This document shows positions 1-6,861 of a stretch of 6,928 bases of DNA, in pieces. The stretch covers positions 1 to 6,928 of the forward strand of contig JAJUFK010000124.1 of assembly GCA_029266015.1 (NCBI GenBank), written 5' to 3'. Position 1 is the first letter of the stretch. Each line of letters starts with the position of its first letter. Under the pieces are notes generated by a model. It had not been told where the DNA came from, did not search any database, and saw only the letters and a list, made by a program, of their open reading frames with translations. This DNA comes from Bacteroidota bacterium (GTDB taxonomy: Bacteria > Bacteroidota > Bacteroidia > Bacteroidales > UBA1715). The position numbers were made by a program, and so were the translations under genes.

Positions 1-745
1 GCGATCCAATCATACAATGCGTTTGAAATGTGTCTTTTTGAATAATTTTTGTAAAACGCGGAGTTCCTTCAAAAGGTATTCGTTTTGATAATTGAAGTGT
101 AGTATTTTTATCTTTTGTAAAATATTTTTCAATATACAATTGCACTACATCTAAGTCAACACCACCAACATAGGAAATAATAAGCTTTTGTGGTATATAT
201 TCTCTTGTATACACCTCTCGCACCTTTTCAACACTCATTTGCATAAGCGAATCTTCAGTCCCCAAAATATTTGAAGCTAATTCATGATCTTGAAAAAAAC
301 ACTCTTCAAATTCATCAAATATTAATTCACCAGGAGTATCTTTATATGAATTTATTTCATCAAGTATCACTTCACGCTCTTTAATAAATTCTTGCTGCAA
401 AAAATGAGAATTATAAAAAATGTCATGCAATACATCTACGGCCCTTTCCAAATATTGATTTTGTATAGTAATATATATACACGTTTCTTCTTTTGATGTG
501 TAGGCATTCATATCGCCACCAACAGACTCAATCAAGTTCATCAATTCATAATAAGTCCGCGTTTGAGTACCCTTAAACAACATATGCTCTATTACATGCA
601 TTACACCATCACACCCTGCAGGCTCATCACGCGAACCCGAACGCACAAACAAACATATATACGAAACCAAAGAATTTGATTTTGAAAGCACCACCTTTGC
701 TTTATTAGGCAATTCAAAAAACACCTCTCGCTCTACAGCAACCAT
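1..745 (-). CDS. M16 family (insulinase/processing-peptidase-like) zinc metallopeptidase, C-terminal part cut by window edge
   Basis: I translated this minus-strand frame myself; it starts at ATG 745 and runs 248 codons off the left edge without a stop. Residues 50-54 read HVIEH, the inverted HxxEH zinc motif of M16 peptidases: H50 and H54 should bind zinc and E53 should act as general base. E130, in EREVILDEI, lies 76 residues after H54, where the family has its third zinc ligand. GGDMNAYTSKEETCIY (76-91) is the usual conserved stretch after the motif, and HMLFKGT follows the zinc motif as in processing-peptidase-type members. All catalytic residues are therefore present. There is no signal peptide, so the protein is probably cytoplasmic. 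Single-unit bacterial homologues are about 410 residues, so roughly 160 are missing. An in-frame TAA lies a few codons upstream of ATG 745, and no other ATG lies between, which fixes the start. Its natural substrate cannot be told from sequence. Confidence 0.93.
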   Translation of the reverse strand, partial: MVAVEREVFFELPNKAKVVLSKSNSLVSYICLFVRSGSRDEPAGCDGVMHVIEHMLFKGTQTRTYYELMNLIESVGGDMNAYTSKEETCIYITIQNQYLERAVDVLHDIFYNSHFLQQEFIKEREVILDEINSYKDTPGELIFDEFEECFFQDHELASNILGTEDSLMQMSVEKVREVYTREYIPQKLIISYVGGVDLDVVQLYIEKYFTKDKNTTLQLSKRIPFEGTPRFTKIIQKDTFQTHCMIGS

Positions 746-766
746 AGCAACCCTACTTTATGTTTT

Positions 767-782
767 TGTTCCACGTGGAACA
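767..782. other. parS: parS-like centromere site 1 (perfect 16-bp palindrome)
   Basis: The sequence TGTTCCACGTGGAACA is a perfect palindrome and matches every fixed position of the chromosomal parS consensus TGTTNCACGTGNAACA. In bacteria with a ParABS system, ParB loads on such sites, spreads as a DNA clamp and recruits SMC, so that newly copied origins separate. The site lies in the gap between the mnmG stop and the M16 peptidase start. Chance is an unlikely explanation in such AT-rich DNA, particularly with a second copy 36 bp away. An operator for a dyad-binding repressor is the main alternative. The match is seen directly; the ParB role is inferred, since no parA or parB gene is in the window. 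Confidence 0.8.
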
Positions 783-802
783 TTATTATAATTTTTAGTA
801 AT

Positions 803-818
803 TGTTTCACGTGGAACA
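803..818. other. parS: parS-like centromere site 2 (one asymmetric position)
   Basis: The sequence TGTTTCACGTGGAACA matches the parS consensus TGTTNCACGTGNAACA at all fixed positions. The left arm has T and the right arm G at the variable position, so the dyad is imperfect there. Its centre is 36 bp from that of site 1, and it begins five bases past the end of the mnmG stop codon. The core CACGTG and both outer arms are kept while the 20 bp between the sites is plain AT-rich DNA, which suggests the two sites themselves are under selection. Confidence 0.78.
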
Positions 819-823
819 CATTT

Positions 824-2686
824 TTATCTCCCTAAATACACTAATAAAACACTTATATCAGCAGGTGAAACACCGCTAATACGAGAAGCTTGACCAATAG
901 TTTCCGGATTAATTTCGGTTAATTTTTGTCTCGCTTCGGTTGATAAACTCGGCATGTCCATATATGGAATTTTTCCTTTGATTTTAATATATTCTAATCG
1001 ACTGATTTTTTCAGCAATTTGTTTTTCTTTTTCAATATATCCGGAATACTTAATGTCAATATCTACTACTTCAAGCAACGTTTCTTTATCTGTTTCACAT
1101 TGATTCAATAAATCTTCGGGTATTGGAAACATAGAAGCATAAATATTAGGACGCGAAATTAAAGCACTCATTTTCATAGATTGCTTTAAAGGAGAACTTC
1201 CATGCTGTTCCAAAATTTCATTAGCTTTATTCATATGAATTGTAGTAGACTTCACGTAATCCTTTATAGTTTCTATAACTTTATATTTGTTCTCAAACAC
1301 CTTTTTTCTATAGTCATCTACCAATCCTATTGCTATTCCTACAGGAGTAAGACGTACATCGGCATTATCTTGACGTAATAAAATTCTAAATTCTGCACGT
1401 GAAGTAAACATTCTATATGGTTCATTAACACCTTTTGTTATTAAATCATCTATTAATACTCCTATATATGCTTCATCTCTTTTCAAAACAAGTGGATCTT
1501 TATTTGTAATTGCAGCATGAGCATTTATTCCGGCTATTAAACCTTGCGCAGCAGCTTCTTCGTATCCTGTTGTACCATTTATTTGTCCGGCAAAAAATAA
1601 ATTTTTCACCGATTTGGTTTCTAAACTTGCTTGCAATTGGGTAGGGTCAAAATAATCATACTCAATAGCATAACCTGGACGATAAATTTTGCAATGTTCT
1701 AATCCAGGTATACACTTCAACGCCTTATATTGAACATCGGCAGGTAATGACGATGAAAATCCGTTAAGATAATATTCATTTGTATAAGCCCCTTCCGGTT
1801 CTAAGAATAATTGATGCTTATCTTTATCTGAAAAAGTTACCAATTTAGTTTCTATACTCGGACAATATCTCGGACCAATACTCTGAATTGTACCATTATA
1901 CATAGGCGAATCATCGAAGCCTGTATGCAATATTTCGTGAACTTGAGAATTTGTATACGTTATCCAACAACTCAATTGTGGTAATGGAGATTGTATATGT
2001 GGTAAAAATGAAAAATTTCTTATATCATCATCTCCGGGTTGTTCAATTAATTTACTAAAATCTATTGTTCTTCCATCAATTCTTACCGGAGTTCCTGTTT
2101 TCATTCTATCTACAGTAAAACCAAAATCACGTAGTTGATCTGATAAATAATATGATGCGGGTTCTCCTATTCTACCTCCTTGTAATTGCGACCGTCCAAT
2201 ATGCATTAATCCATTTAAAAAAGTTCCATTCGTTAAAACTACTGCTTTAGAATAAATTGAAATACCAAGTGCAGTTTCTACTCCTATAACTCTATTTGAA
2301 TCAAATAGCAAACGAACAACAGAATCTTGCCATAAATCTAAATTAGAAATAGATTCTAATGTTTTACGCCAATTTTGAGAAAAAACATGTTTGTCGGCTT
2401 GCGAACGTGGACTCCACATAGCAGGTCCTTTAGATTTGTTTAGCATTCTAAATTGAATAGACGACATATCAGTTATAATCCCCATACAACCGCCCAACGC
2501 ATCTATCTCTCTCACTATCTGACCTTTAGCTATACCACCAACAGCTGGATTACACGACATTGCAGCCATTTTAGTTAAATCCATGGTAATAAGCAAGGTT
2601 TGAGAACCTAATCGTGCAGCAGCAGCAGCAGCTTCGCAACCGGCATGCCCGGCTCCAACAACTATAACATCATACGATTGTAACAT
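824..2686 (-). CDS. mnmG: tRNA uridine-5-carboxymethylaminomethyl modification enzyme MnmG (GidA)
   Basis: MnmG is the FAD- and NADH-dependent partner of the GTPase MnmE. Together they add an aminomethyl-type group to C5 of the wobble uridine (U34) in several tRNAs, which supports accurate decoding. At 620 residues it is full length for the family. The N-terminal FAD-binding motif is GAGHAG (11-16). Other hallmarks are MSCNPAVGGIAKGQ (43-56, with C45), GPRYCPSIE (271-279, where C275 matches the catalytic cysteine C277 of E. coli) and AGQINGTTGYEEAAAQG (366-382). EPYRMFTSRAEFR (422-434) leads into the helical C-terminal domain that binds tRNA and MnmE. The ATG start gives the usual opening, with YDVIVVGAG directly after four residues. 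It lies 12 nt after the ybeY stop, so it is probably cotranscribed with ybeY. In many bacteria mnmG is close to oriC, which fits the parS-like sites just past its stop. No mnmE is in the window. Confidence 0.98.
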   Translation of the reverse strand: MLQSYDVIVVGAGHAGCEAAAAAARLGSQTLLITMDLTKMAAMSCNPAVGGIAKGQIVREIDALGGCMGIITDMSSIQFRMLNKSKGPAMWSPRSQADKHVFSQNWRKTLESISNLDLWQDSVVRLLFDSNRVIGVETALGISIYSKAVVLTNGTFLNGLMHIGRSQLQGGRIGEPASYYLSDQLRDFGFTVDRMKTGTPVRIDGRTIDFSKLIEQPGDDDIRNFSFLPHIQSPLPQLSCWITYTNSQVHEILHTGFDDSPMYNGTIQSIGPRYCPSIETKLVTFSDKDKHQLFLEPEGAYTNEYYLNGFSSSLPADVQYKALKCIPGLEHCKIYRPGYAIEYDYFDPTQLQASLETKSVKNLFFAGQINGTTGYEEAAAQGLIAGINAHAAITNKDPLVLKRDEAYIGVLIDDLITKGVNEPYRMFTSRAEFRILLRQDNADVRLTPVGIAIGLVDDYRKKVFENKYKVIETIKDYVKSTTIHMNKANEILEQHGSSPLKQSMKMSALISRPNIYASMFPIPEDLLNQCETDKETLLEVVDIDIKYSGYIEKEKQIAEKISRLEYIKIKGKIPYMDMPSLSTEARQKLTEINPETIGQASRISGVSPADISVLLVYLGR

Positions 2687-2698
2687 ACAAGCACTTTC

Positions 2699-3118
2699 TT
2701 ATGCTAATAAATGCAAATAATAATTTTCTTTTTGAGTCATTACCTGTTTATTTGATTCCGTATCATCTTGATAACCAACTAAATGCAATACCCCATGAAT
2801 TAAAACTCGTTGTAATTCATTGAGCAAAGATACAGAATTTGACGTTGCATTTTCAGAAATTCTATCAATACTTACATAAATATCCGATGCTATTTCTGTT
2901 TCTGAATAATCGAATGTTATAATATCGGTAAAATAATCGTGTTTAAGATATTCTTTATTGATTGCTAATAAATAAGAATCAGTACATGCTATAAAGTTAA
3001 TATAGTTAATTGTTTTAGAAGATTCTTTTGAAACAATATGCTGAACTAAAGCTCTAAATTGCTTTTTTTTAAATGATGCTACTATTTTAGCATCTTCTTC
3101 GTAAAAGCCTATATGCAT
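2699..3118 (-). CDS. ybeY: Endoribonuclease YbeY (rRNA maturation factor, UPF0054)
   Basis: YbeY is a small metal-dependent single-strand endoribonuclease involved in 16S rRNA 3'-end maturation and 70S ribosome quality control. The protein has 139 residues, slightly short for the family (about 140-160). The signature near the C terminus is HGVLHLVGYQD (108-118): H108 and H112 are the first two zinc ligands, but the position of the third histidine of the classical HGxLHLxGYDH motif holds D118. The upstream family block appears as FTDIITFDY (63-71), while the conserved arginine before it (R59 in E. coli) is replaced around L58. I recall both changes as typical of Bacteroidota YbeY, so I do not read them as decay. 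Its ATG overlaps the stop of the preceding ATPase gene by one base (TAATG), a layout that allows translational coupling. mnmG follows after 12 nt, so two translation-related RNA enzymes sit side by side. Confidence 0.95.
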   Translation of the reverse strand: MHIGFYEEDAKIVASFKKKQFRALVQHIVSKESSKTINYINFIACTDSYLLAINKEYLKHDYFTDIITFDYSETEIASDIYVSIDRISENATSNSVSLLNELQRVLIHGVLHLVGYQDDTESNKQVMTQKENYYLHLLA

Positions 3119-3510
3119 TAATTTATGAAAAATTTAAGACTTACCTCGTTTCCTTTATCATTATATACTACCTCATCAGCAAGACAATTCATTAAAAATA
3201 AACCTCTTCCGGTTTCTTTTTCTATATTTTCGGGCAATGTAGGATCGGGTACTGCATAATAGTCAAAACCATTACCGGCATCTATAACAGTAAATTTTAT
3301 AAATTTTGATGAAACTTCGTATTCTATAGTTACCATTAACGAAGGATCTAACAAATTTCCATGAATTATAGCATTTTTTACCGCTTCTGTTACACCTACC
3401 AAAATATTTGCATAAATATCAGAATTTATATTTACTTTTTCCGATATAGAATCTATTAAACTTTCTATTTCGGCTAATTTTTCAATTTTTGAAGGTATTT
3501 CTATTTTCAT
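3118..3510 (-). CDS. RsbW-like ATP-binding protein (HATPase_c_2, anti-sigma/serine-kinase family)
   Basis: This is a 130-residue GHKL-fold ATPase of the type found in RsbW/SpoIIAB anti-sigma kinases. I start it at ATG 3510 and not at the longer in-frame TTG at 3537: the product then opens MKIEIPSKIE, the usual short lead-in before the first helix, and the nine extra residues add nothing recognisable. With this numbering, the N box is TEAVKNAIIHGN (41-52; E42 and N46 are the magnesium/ATP residues), the G1 box is DAGNGFD (77-83) and the G2 box is TGRGLFLMN (100-108). All ATP-site residues look intact. It lies 33 nt after the DUF4175 gene and overlaps ybeY by one base. There is no sigma factor or STAS-type antagonist in the window, so its partner is unknown. 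An anti-sigma or serine-kinase role is a family-level inference only. Confidence 0.87.
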   Translation of the reverse strand: MKIEIPSKIEKLAEIESLIDSISEKVNINSDIYANILVGVTEAVKNAIIHGNLLDPSLMVTIEYEVSSKFIKFTVIDAGNGFDYYAVPDPTLPENIEKETGRGLFLMNCLADEVVYNDKGNEVSLKFFIN

Positions 3511-3543
3511 AGCAATCACATATTTAAGCAAATACAAATCTAA

Positions 3544-6500
3544 TTAATTATCATTAATATTTTGTAAATATTGTTCAAATATTTTTTGATAATATGAATT
3601 AAATTTAAGATTTGTTTGTTTTAGTACATCTTCATACTCAATTTCTAAAGATTTTTCTTTTTTAAACATGTGTTTTGGTGATGAATATATATCTTTTGCT
3701 TCATTTGATTCACGTTTTTTATCCATATCTCTTTCGCGAATCGCTTTATCAGATTCGAGCAATCGTGTAAGAATTTGTTCTTGACGCATAAGAGTTTGTG
3801 GTGTTATATTTTGATTTATAATATCTTGTTCGTTTTTATCCATCATCTTTTGAATTTCTTTCAATTGTTGCATTCCTTCGGTACTAATTCCTCCTTCTTT
3901 CATAAATTGTTGCATCATTTGTTGCATCATTTGTTGTTGCATAAGCATTTTACTCATCTCACGCTGCATTCCTTTACCTTGCATTTGGCCTTGTTGCATT
4001 TGTTGAATCATTTGCTGCATTTGCTCTTTTAAAGATTGTTGCATTTGTTGCATTTGTTGCATTGAAGGCTTTCCTTGACCTTTAGAATTTGGTTTATTGC
4101 ATTGTTGTTGTCCTTGCATTTGCTGAGCAGCAGATTTTTGCATAGCTTGCAACACTTCGCCCAAAAGTAACAAAAGATTGTTGGTAGAGGTCATTATATA
4201 TTGTTGATCTATCATAGCAGCAGACCGTTGTTGGTCTTCAAGATATGACATAGTTGATTTTAATTTCTTTTGAATTGCAAATAATTCATTGTTTATTTGA
4301 GAAGAGATTTGTGGGACACGTAAACTTAAATTATAAAGAGAATCCCTTACTATAGTAAAATTATCGCGTAATGCATTTTGTTTTGACGTTACCTGAGCAT
4401 ATTTAGGATCAGCTTGAGATAACTTATTTGTTTCACCTATTAATTGTTCTTGTTTTTGAGAAAAAATTAACAAATTATCGATTATTTGACGCATATTATC
4501 AATATCCTCCATCGCTTGTTGTTTTGTTTGCTCTTGCATCATCTTTTCCATATTTTCGGACAATTCTTGGGTTTTATCCGATGATTGTTGCATTGACTTT
4601 GACGATTTGTTTGTTTGTTTTTGTTGCAATTGTTCACCGCTTTGCTTCATATTTTGTTTTATATCATTAAATTCATTTGTAAAATCAGGTAAAGTATATG
4701 AATTTTTAAGATCATCATTTTTTTGCTGAATATCTTTATAATCTTGCTGTATTTTATCCAGTTCTTTTGATAACTCTTGTTGTTTTTGCAATAAATCAGA
4801 ATTTGTTTCTTTTTGTTTCTGTATTTCTTTAGCTAAATTTTCTTGCTTTTTAGACAATTCTGAAAGTTTTTGAGCTGTTTGATTTACTTTTTGTTCTACA
4901 TCCATTCTTTTAAGCATCTCGAGGTCTCTATCCATTTGTTTAGCAAGGTCTTCTACAGACATTTTCATTTCATCTGATTTTTTCATAAACTCTTCTCTTT
5001 TAAACGTATCAAGCAGCTTATTGAATTCATCAAATAACTTTTTAAGTTCATCATTCATAAGATTTTGCAGTAATTCTTCAATCTGTTTTTGTTTTTCAAG
5101 AATTTCTGCATCCTTTTGATTAAACGTATTTTGAATTTCATGCTTTTTTTCGAGCATTTTTGTCATTTCTTGCACATTGTTTTTGAGAGTTTCTTGCTTC
5201 TTGATTATTTCTTGCATGGTTTGTTTTCGTTCCCATTCAGACATATTTTGATTGAGTAATTTTTTTTGTAAATTTTGAATATCTTTCAATAATTCTTGTG
5301 TTTGATTGAGACTTTGTGTCTTTGTCTGTTCAACTTTATCAGACAATTGTTGTTCTATTTTTTCAATTTCTTGTTTAGTAGGAACAGCAAATTCAAGCAA
5401 TGAACTACGTGTAGATTTATGACCATTTACAGCATCATTATCGGTAACTTCAAAATAATATTGCATTTTTTTCCCTTGTTCAAATTCTGAAAAATCAAAC
5501 ATGAAATATGCATTTTGTTTCGTTACAAATTTTGAAAAATCTATAGGTATTTTTGTTATTTTTTTGGGATTTTCTTTTTCATAATACACAAAATGTAATG
5601 CTGAAAATCCATAATCATCTTGAATAAAAATTTTATAAAAATATCTAAAAAAACTAGTACTATCTTGCTTATAAACAACATCTATAGATGGAGCTATATC
5701 GGGTATTACAGTAATTGTATAATCAATAATAGAAAAATCTTTAAAAAAAGAATTTGTTCCTTCAATTGTATAACGAGTATTTTTAAAAAAAGAATGTTGT
5801 AATGAAAAACCATTATTTTGAGTTCGAAATGGAATATTTTTTTGTAAATCTGCAATATTCATAGAAAGATTTGAAACATCGGCAGCTTTAACATTCCATG
5901 TAACAACTGTACCTGCCGGAATAGTAATATCTCCGGTATTTGAAGTAGTAACATTTTGTAATCCTGTGTATGAGGGAACTTGTGTATTAATAGTAAAACT
6001 TAGCAACTGAGGTAAAGGTTTTACAACTAATGTATATTGTTTTGAAGAGTATGAATCTGCATAAAAATTGAAATTAAAGGTATTATTACATGCTTGAAAG
6101 GTATATTCAAAAACAGAATTCGATTTTTTTTGCATAAAAAAAGAATTTCCACCAAATTGAATTTCAACAGAACTAGGTATATATTGTCCGCTTAGTTGCA
6201 ATTGTAATGTATAATCTTTTCCCCTTTCAACTGACAAACTATCAGAAACTATTTTAAAAGTAAAGGGAGCCGGTTTTTCAAAAAAAACAGAATGTTTTGC
6301 AATCCTGGTAGCTCCTTGAATAAGTGCTTGTGGTGACCACAGAATAATACAAATAATAAGTACAACTAAAGCTGCAGCATATTTCCAATAGGGTAATAGT
6401 TTTCTTAAATTTACAGCCAATGAAAACGGAATCGGACTTAAAATTTGAGATTTTTGGTTTATAGCCGCTATAAGCAAATCATTATTATCATTATTTGATA

Positions 6501-6861
6501 ACTGAGATAATTCAAGCGCATTAAGTAATGTATCTTTAATTTCAGGAAAATGAGATTGTATAATTTTAGAAGCCTCTATATATGAAATTCGTTTACCAAT
6601 ATTATACATTTTTGCCAGTGGAATTGCCACATACCATATCAATGAAGATAGTGCTAACAAAAGAGAAGCATAAAATAAAACAGTACGCGTATATACCGGC
6701 AAAAATGCTATATATTCTATAACAAAGACGGTAATACTATACGAAATAAAAAGTAACAGAAAAATTATAAGACCTTTGAGGCATTGCATACGATAATACT
6801 TGCGAATAAAATCGTCAAGTTTATCAATAATACTATGTATATTGCTTTGTAACATATACAT
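3544..6861 (-). CDS. DUF4175-family large membrane protein with periplasmic coiled coil and Met/Gln-rich tract
   Basis: This 1105-residue protein resembles the uncharacterised DUF4175 family of Bacteroidota, judging by architecture and gene neighbourhood. Three hydrophobic helices lie near the N terminus (about 28-48, 61-82 and 160-176). Positive charges before helix 1 and between helices 2 and 3 suggest the N terminus is cytoplasmic and everything after residue 177 periplasmic. Residues about 190-490 are rich in Thr, Ser, Phe and Tyr with alternating beta-like patterns, perhaps Ig-like domains. From about 492 the protein becomes a long charged coiled coil rich in Lys, Gln and Glu (to about 770), then more helices, a Met/Gln-rich tract (about 911-987) and a charged C-terminal tail. 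I see no catalytic motif. The ATG directly abuts the previous stop (TAAATG), so translation is probably coupled; an ATG two codons later is an alternative start. The ATPase, ybeY and mnmG genes follow. The function is unknown; a structural or envelope-associated role is a guess. Confidence 0.82.
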   Translation of the reverse strand: MYMLQSNIHSIIDKLDDFIRKYYRMQCLKGLIIFLLLFISYSITVFVIEYIAFLPVYTRTVLFYASLLLALSSLIWYVAIPLAKMYNIGKRISYIEASKIIQSHFPEIKDTLLNALELSQLSNNDNNDLLIAAINQKSQILSPIPFSLAVNLRKLLPYWKYAAALVVLIICIILWSPQALIQGATRIAKHSVFFEKPAPFTFKIVSDSLSVERGKDYTLQLQLSGQYIPSSVEIQFGGNSFFMQKKSNSVFEYTFQACNNTFNFNFYADSYSSKQYTLVVKPLPQLLSFTINTQVPSYTGLQNVTTSNTGDITIPAGTVVTWNVKAADVSNLSMNIADLQKNIPFRTQNNGFSLQHSFFKNTRYTIEGTNSFFKDFSIIDYTITVIPDIAPSIDVVYKQDSTSFFRYFYKIFIQDDYGFSALHFVYYEKENPKKITKIPIDFSKFVTKQNAYFMFDFSEFEQGKKMQYYFEVTDNDAVNGHKSTRSSLLEFAVPTKQEIEKIEQQLSDKVEQTKTQSLNQTQELLKDIQNLQKKLLNQNMSEWERKQTMQEIIKKQETLKNNVQEMTKMLEKKHEIQNTFNQKDAEILEKQKQIEELLQNLMNDELKKLFDEFNKLLDTFKREEFMKKSDEMKMSVEDLAKQMDRDLEMLKRMDVEQKVNQTAQKLSELSKKQENLAKEIQKQKETNSDLLQKQQELSKELDKIQQDYKDIQQKNDDLKNSYTLPDFTNEFNDIKQNMKQSGEQLQQKQTNKSSKSMQQSSDKTQELSENMEKMMQEQTKQQAMEDIDNMRQIIDNLLIFSQKQEQLIGETNKLSQADPKYAQVTSKQNALRDNFTIVRDSLYNLSLRVPQISSQINNELFAIQKKLKSTMSYLEDQQRSAAMIDQQYIMTSTNNLLLLLGEVLQAMQKSAAQQMQGQQQCNKPNSKGQGKPSMQQMQQMQQSLKEQMQQMIQQMQQGQMQGKGMQREMSKMLMQQQMMQQMMQQFMKEGGISTEGMQQLKEIQKMMDKNEQDIINQNITPQTLMRQEQILTRLLESDKAIRERDMDKKRESNEAKDIYSSPKHMFKKEKSLEIEYEDVLKQTNLKFNSYYQKIFEQYLQNINDN
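3903..4131 (-). repeat. Met/Gln-codon repeat tract inside the DUF4175 gene
   Basis: On the coding strand this stretch encodes residues about 911-987, dominated by Gln and Met (QQM-type triplets) with Lys, Gly and Ser between. Two short exact tandem repeats stand out on the plus strand: TTGTTGCAT three times in a row (4036-4062, encoding MQQ three times) and TTGTTGCATCAT twice followed by a variant (3907-3942). The reading frame is intact throughout. Units of 9 and 12 bp keep the frame, so slippage would change length without breaking the gene. Low-complexity composition explains most of the repetition. Confidence 0.7.

Noticed and set aside
767..782. Palindrome as a rho-independent terminator for mnmG
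   Set aside because: The dyad could fold into a short hairpin, but on the transcribed strand it is followed by an A-rich stretch, not a run of T, and the duplicate copy also lacks a T tract. The exact parS match explains the dyad better.
746..823. Full replication origin (oriC) in the parS gap
   Set aside because: The gap is only 78 bp and holds no DnaA-box cluster (TTATNCACA) or unwinding-element repeats; at most the region is origin-proximal.
1396..1401. Third CACGTG core inside mnmG as another parS site
   Set aside because: The flanks differ from the parS consensus at four of the fixed arm positions, and the bases are explained by coding sequence in the conserved SRAEFR region of MnmG.
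2616..2632. GCA trinucleotide run near the mnmG start
   Set aside because: It encodes the alanine-rich helix after the FAD-binding motif, which is conserved in MnmG (CEAAAAAARLG), so it is not an independent repeat element.
3535..3542. TAGATTTG on the minus strand, matching the Bacteroidota -7 promoter element TAnnTTTG, before the ATPase gene
   Set aside because: No TTG/TTTG -33 element at suitable spacing was found, and an eight-base match with two free positions is expected often in DNA this AT-rich.
3775..4032. Plus-strand open frame rich in His and Leu
   Set aside because: It is the antisense shadow of the Met/Gln-rich tract: CAT and TTG triplets are complements of ATG and CAA codons.
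4428..4670. Plus-strand open frame of about 80 codons
   Set aside because: It lies wholly within the coiled-coil coding region on the other strand and shows no recognisable domain or start context.
5620..5802. Plus-strand open frame of about 60 codons rich in Ile, Asn and Lys
   Set aside because: The composition is that of random AT-rich sequence, and it lies opposite the beta-rich part of the DUF4175 gene.
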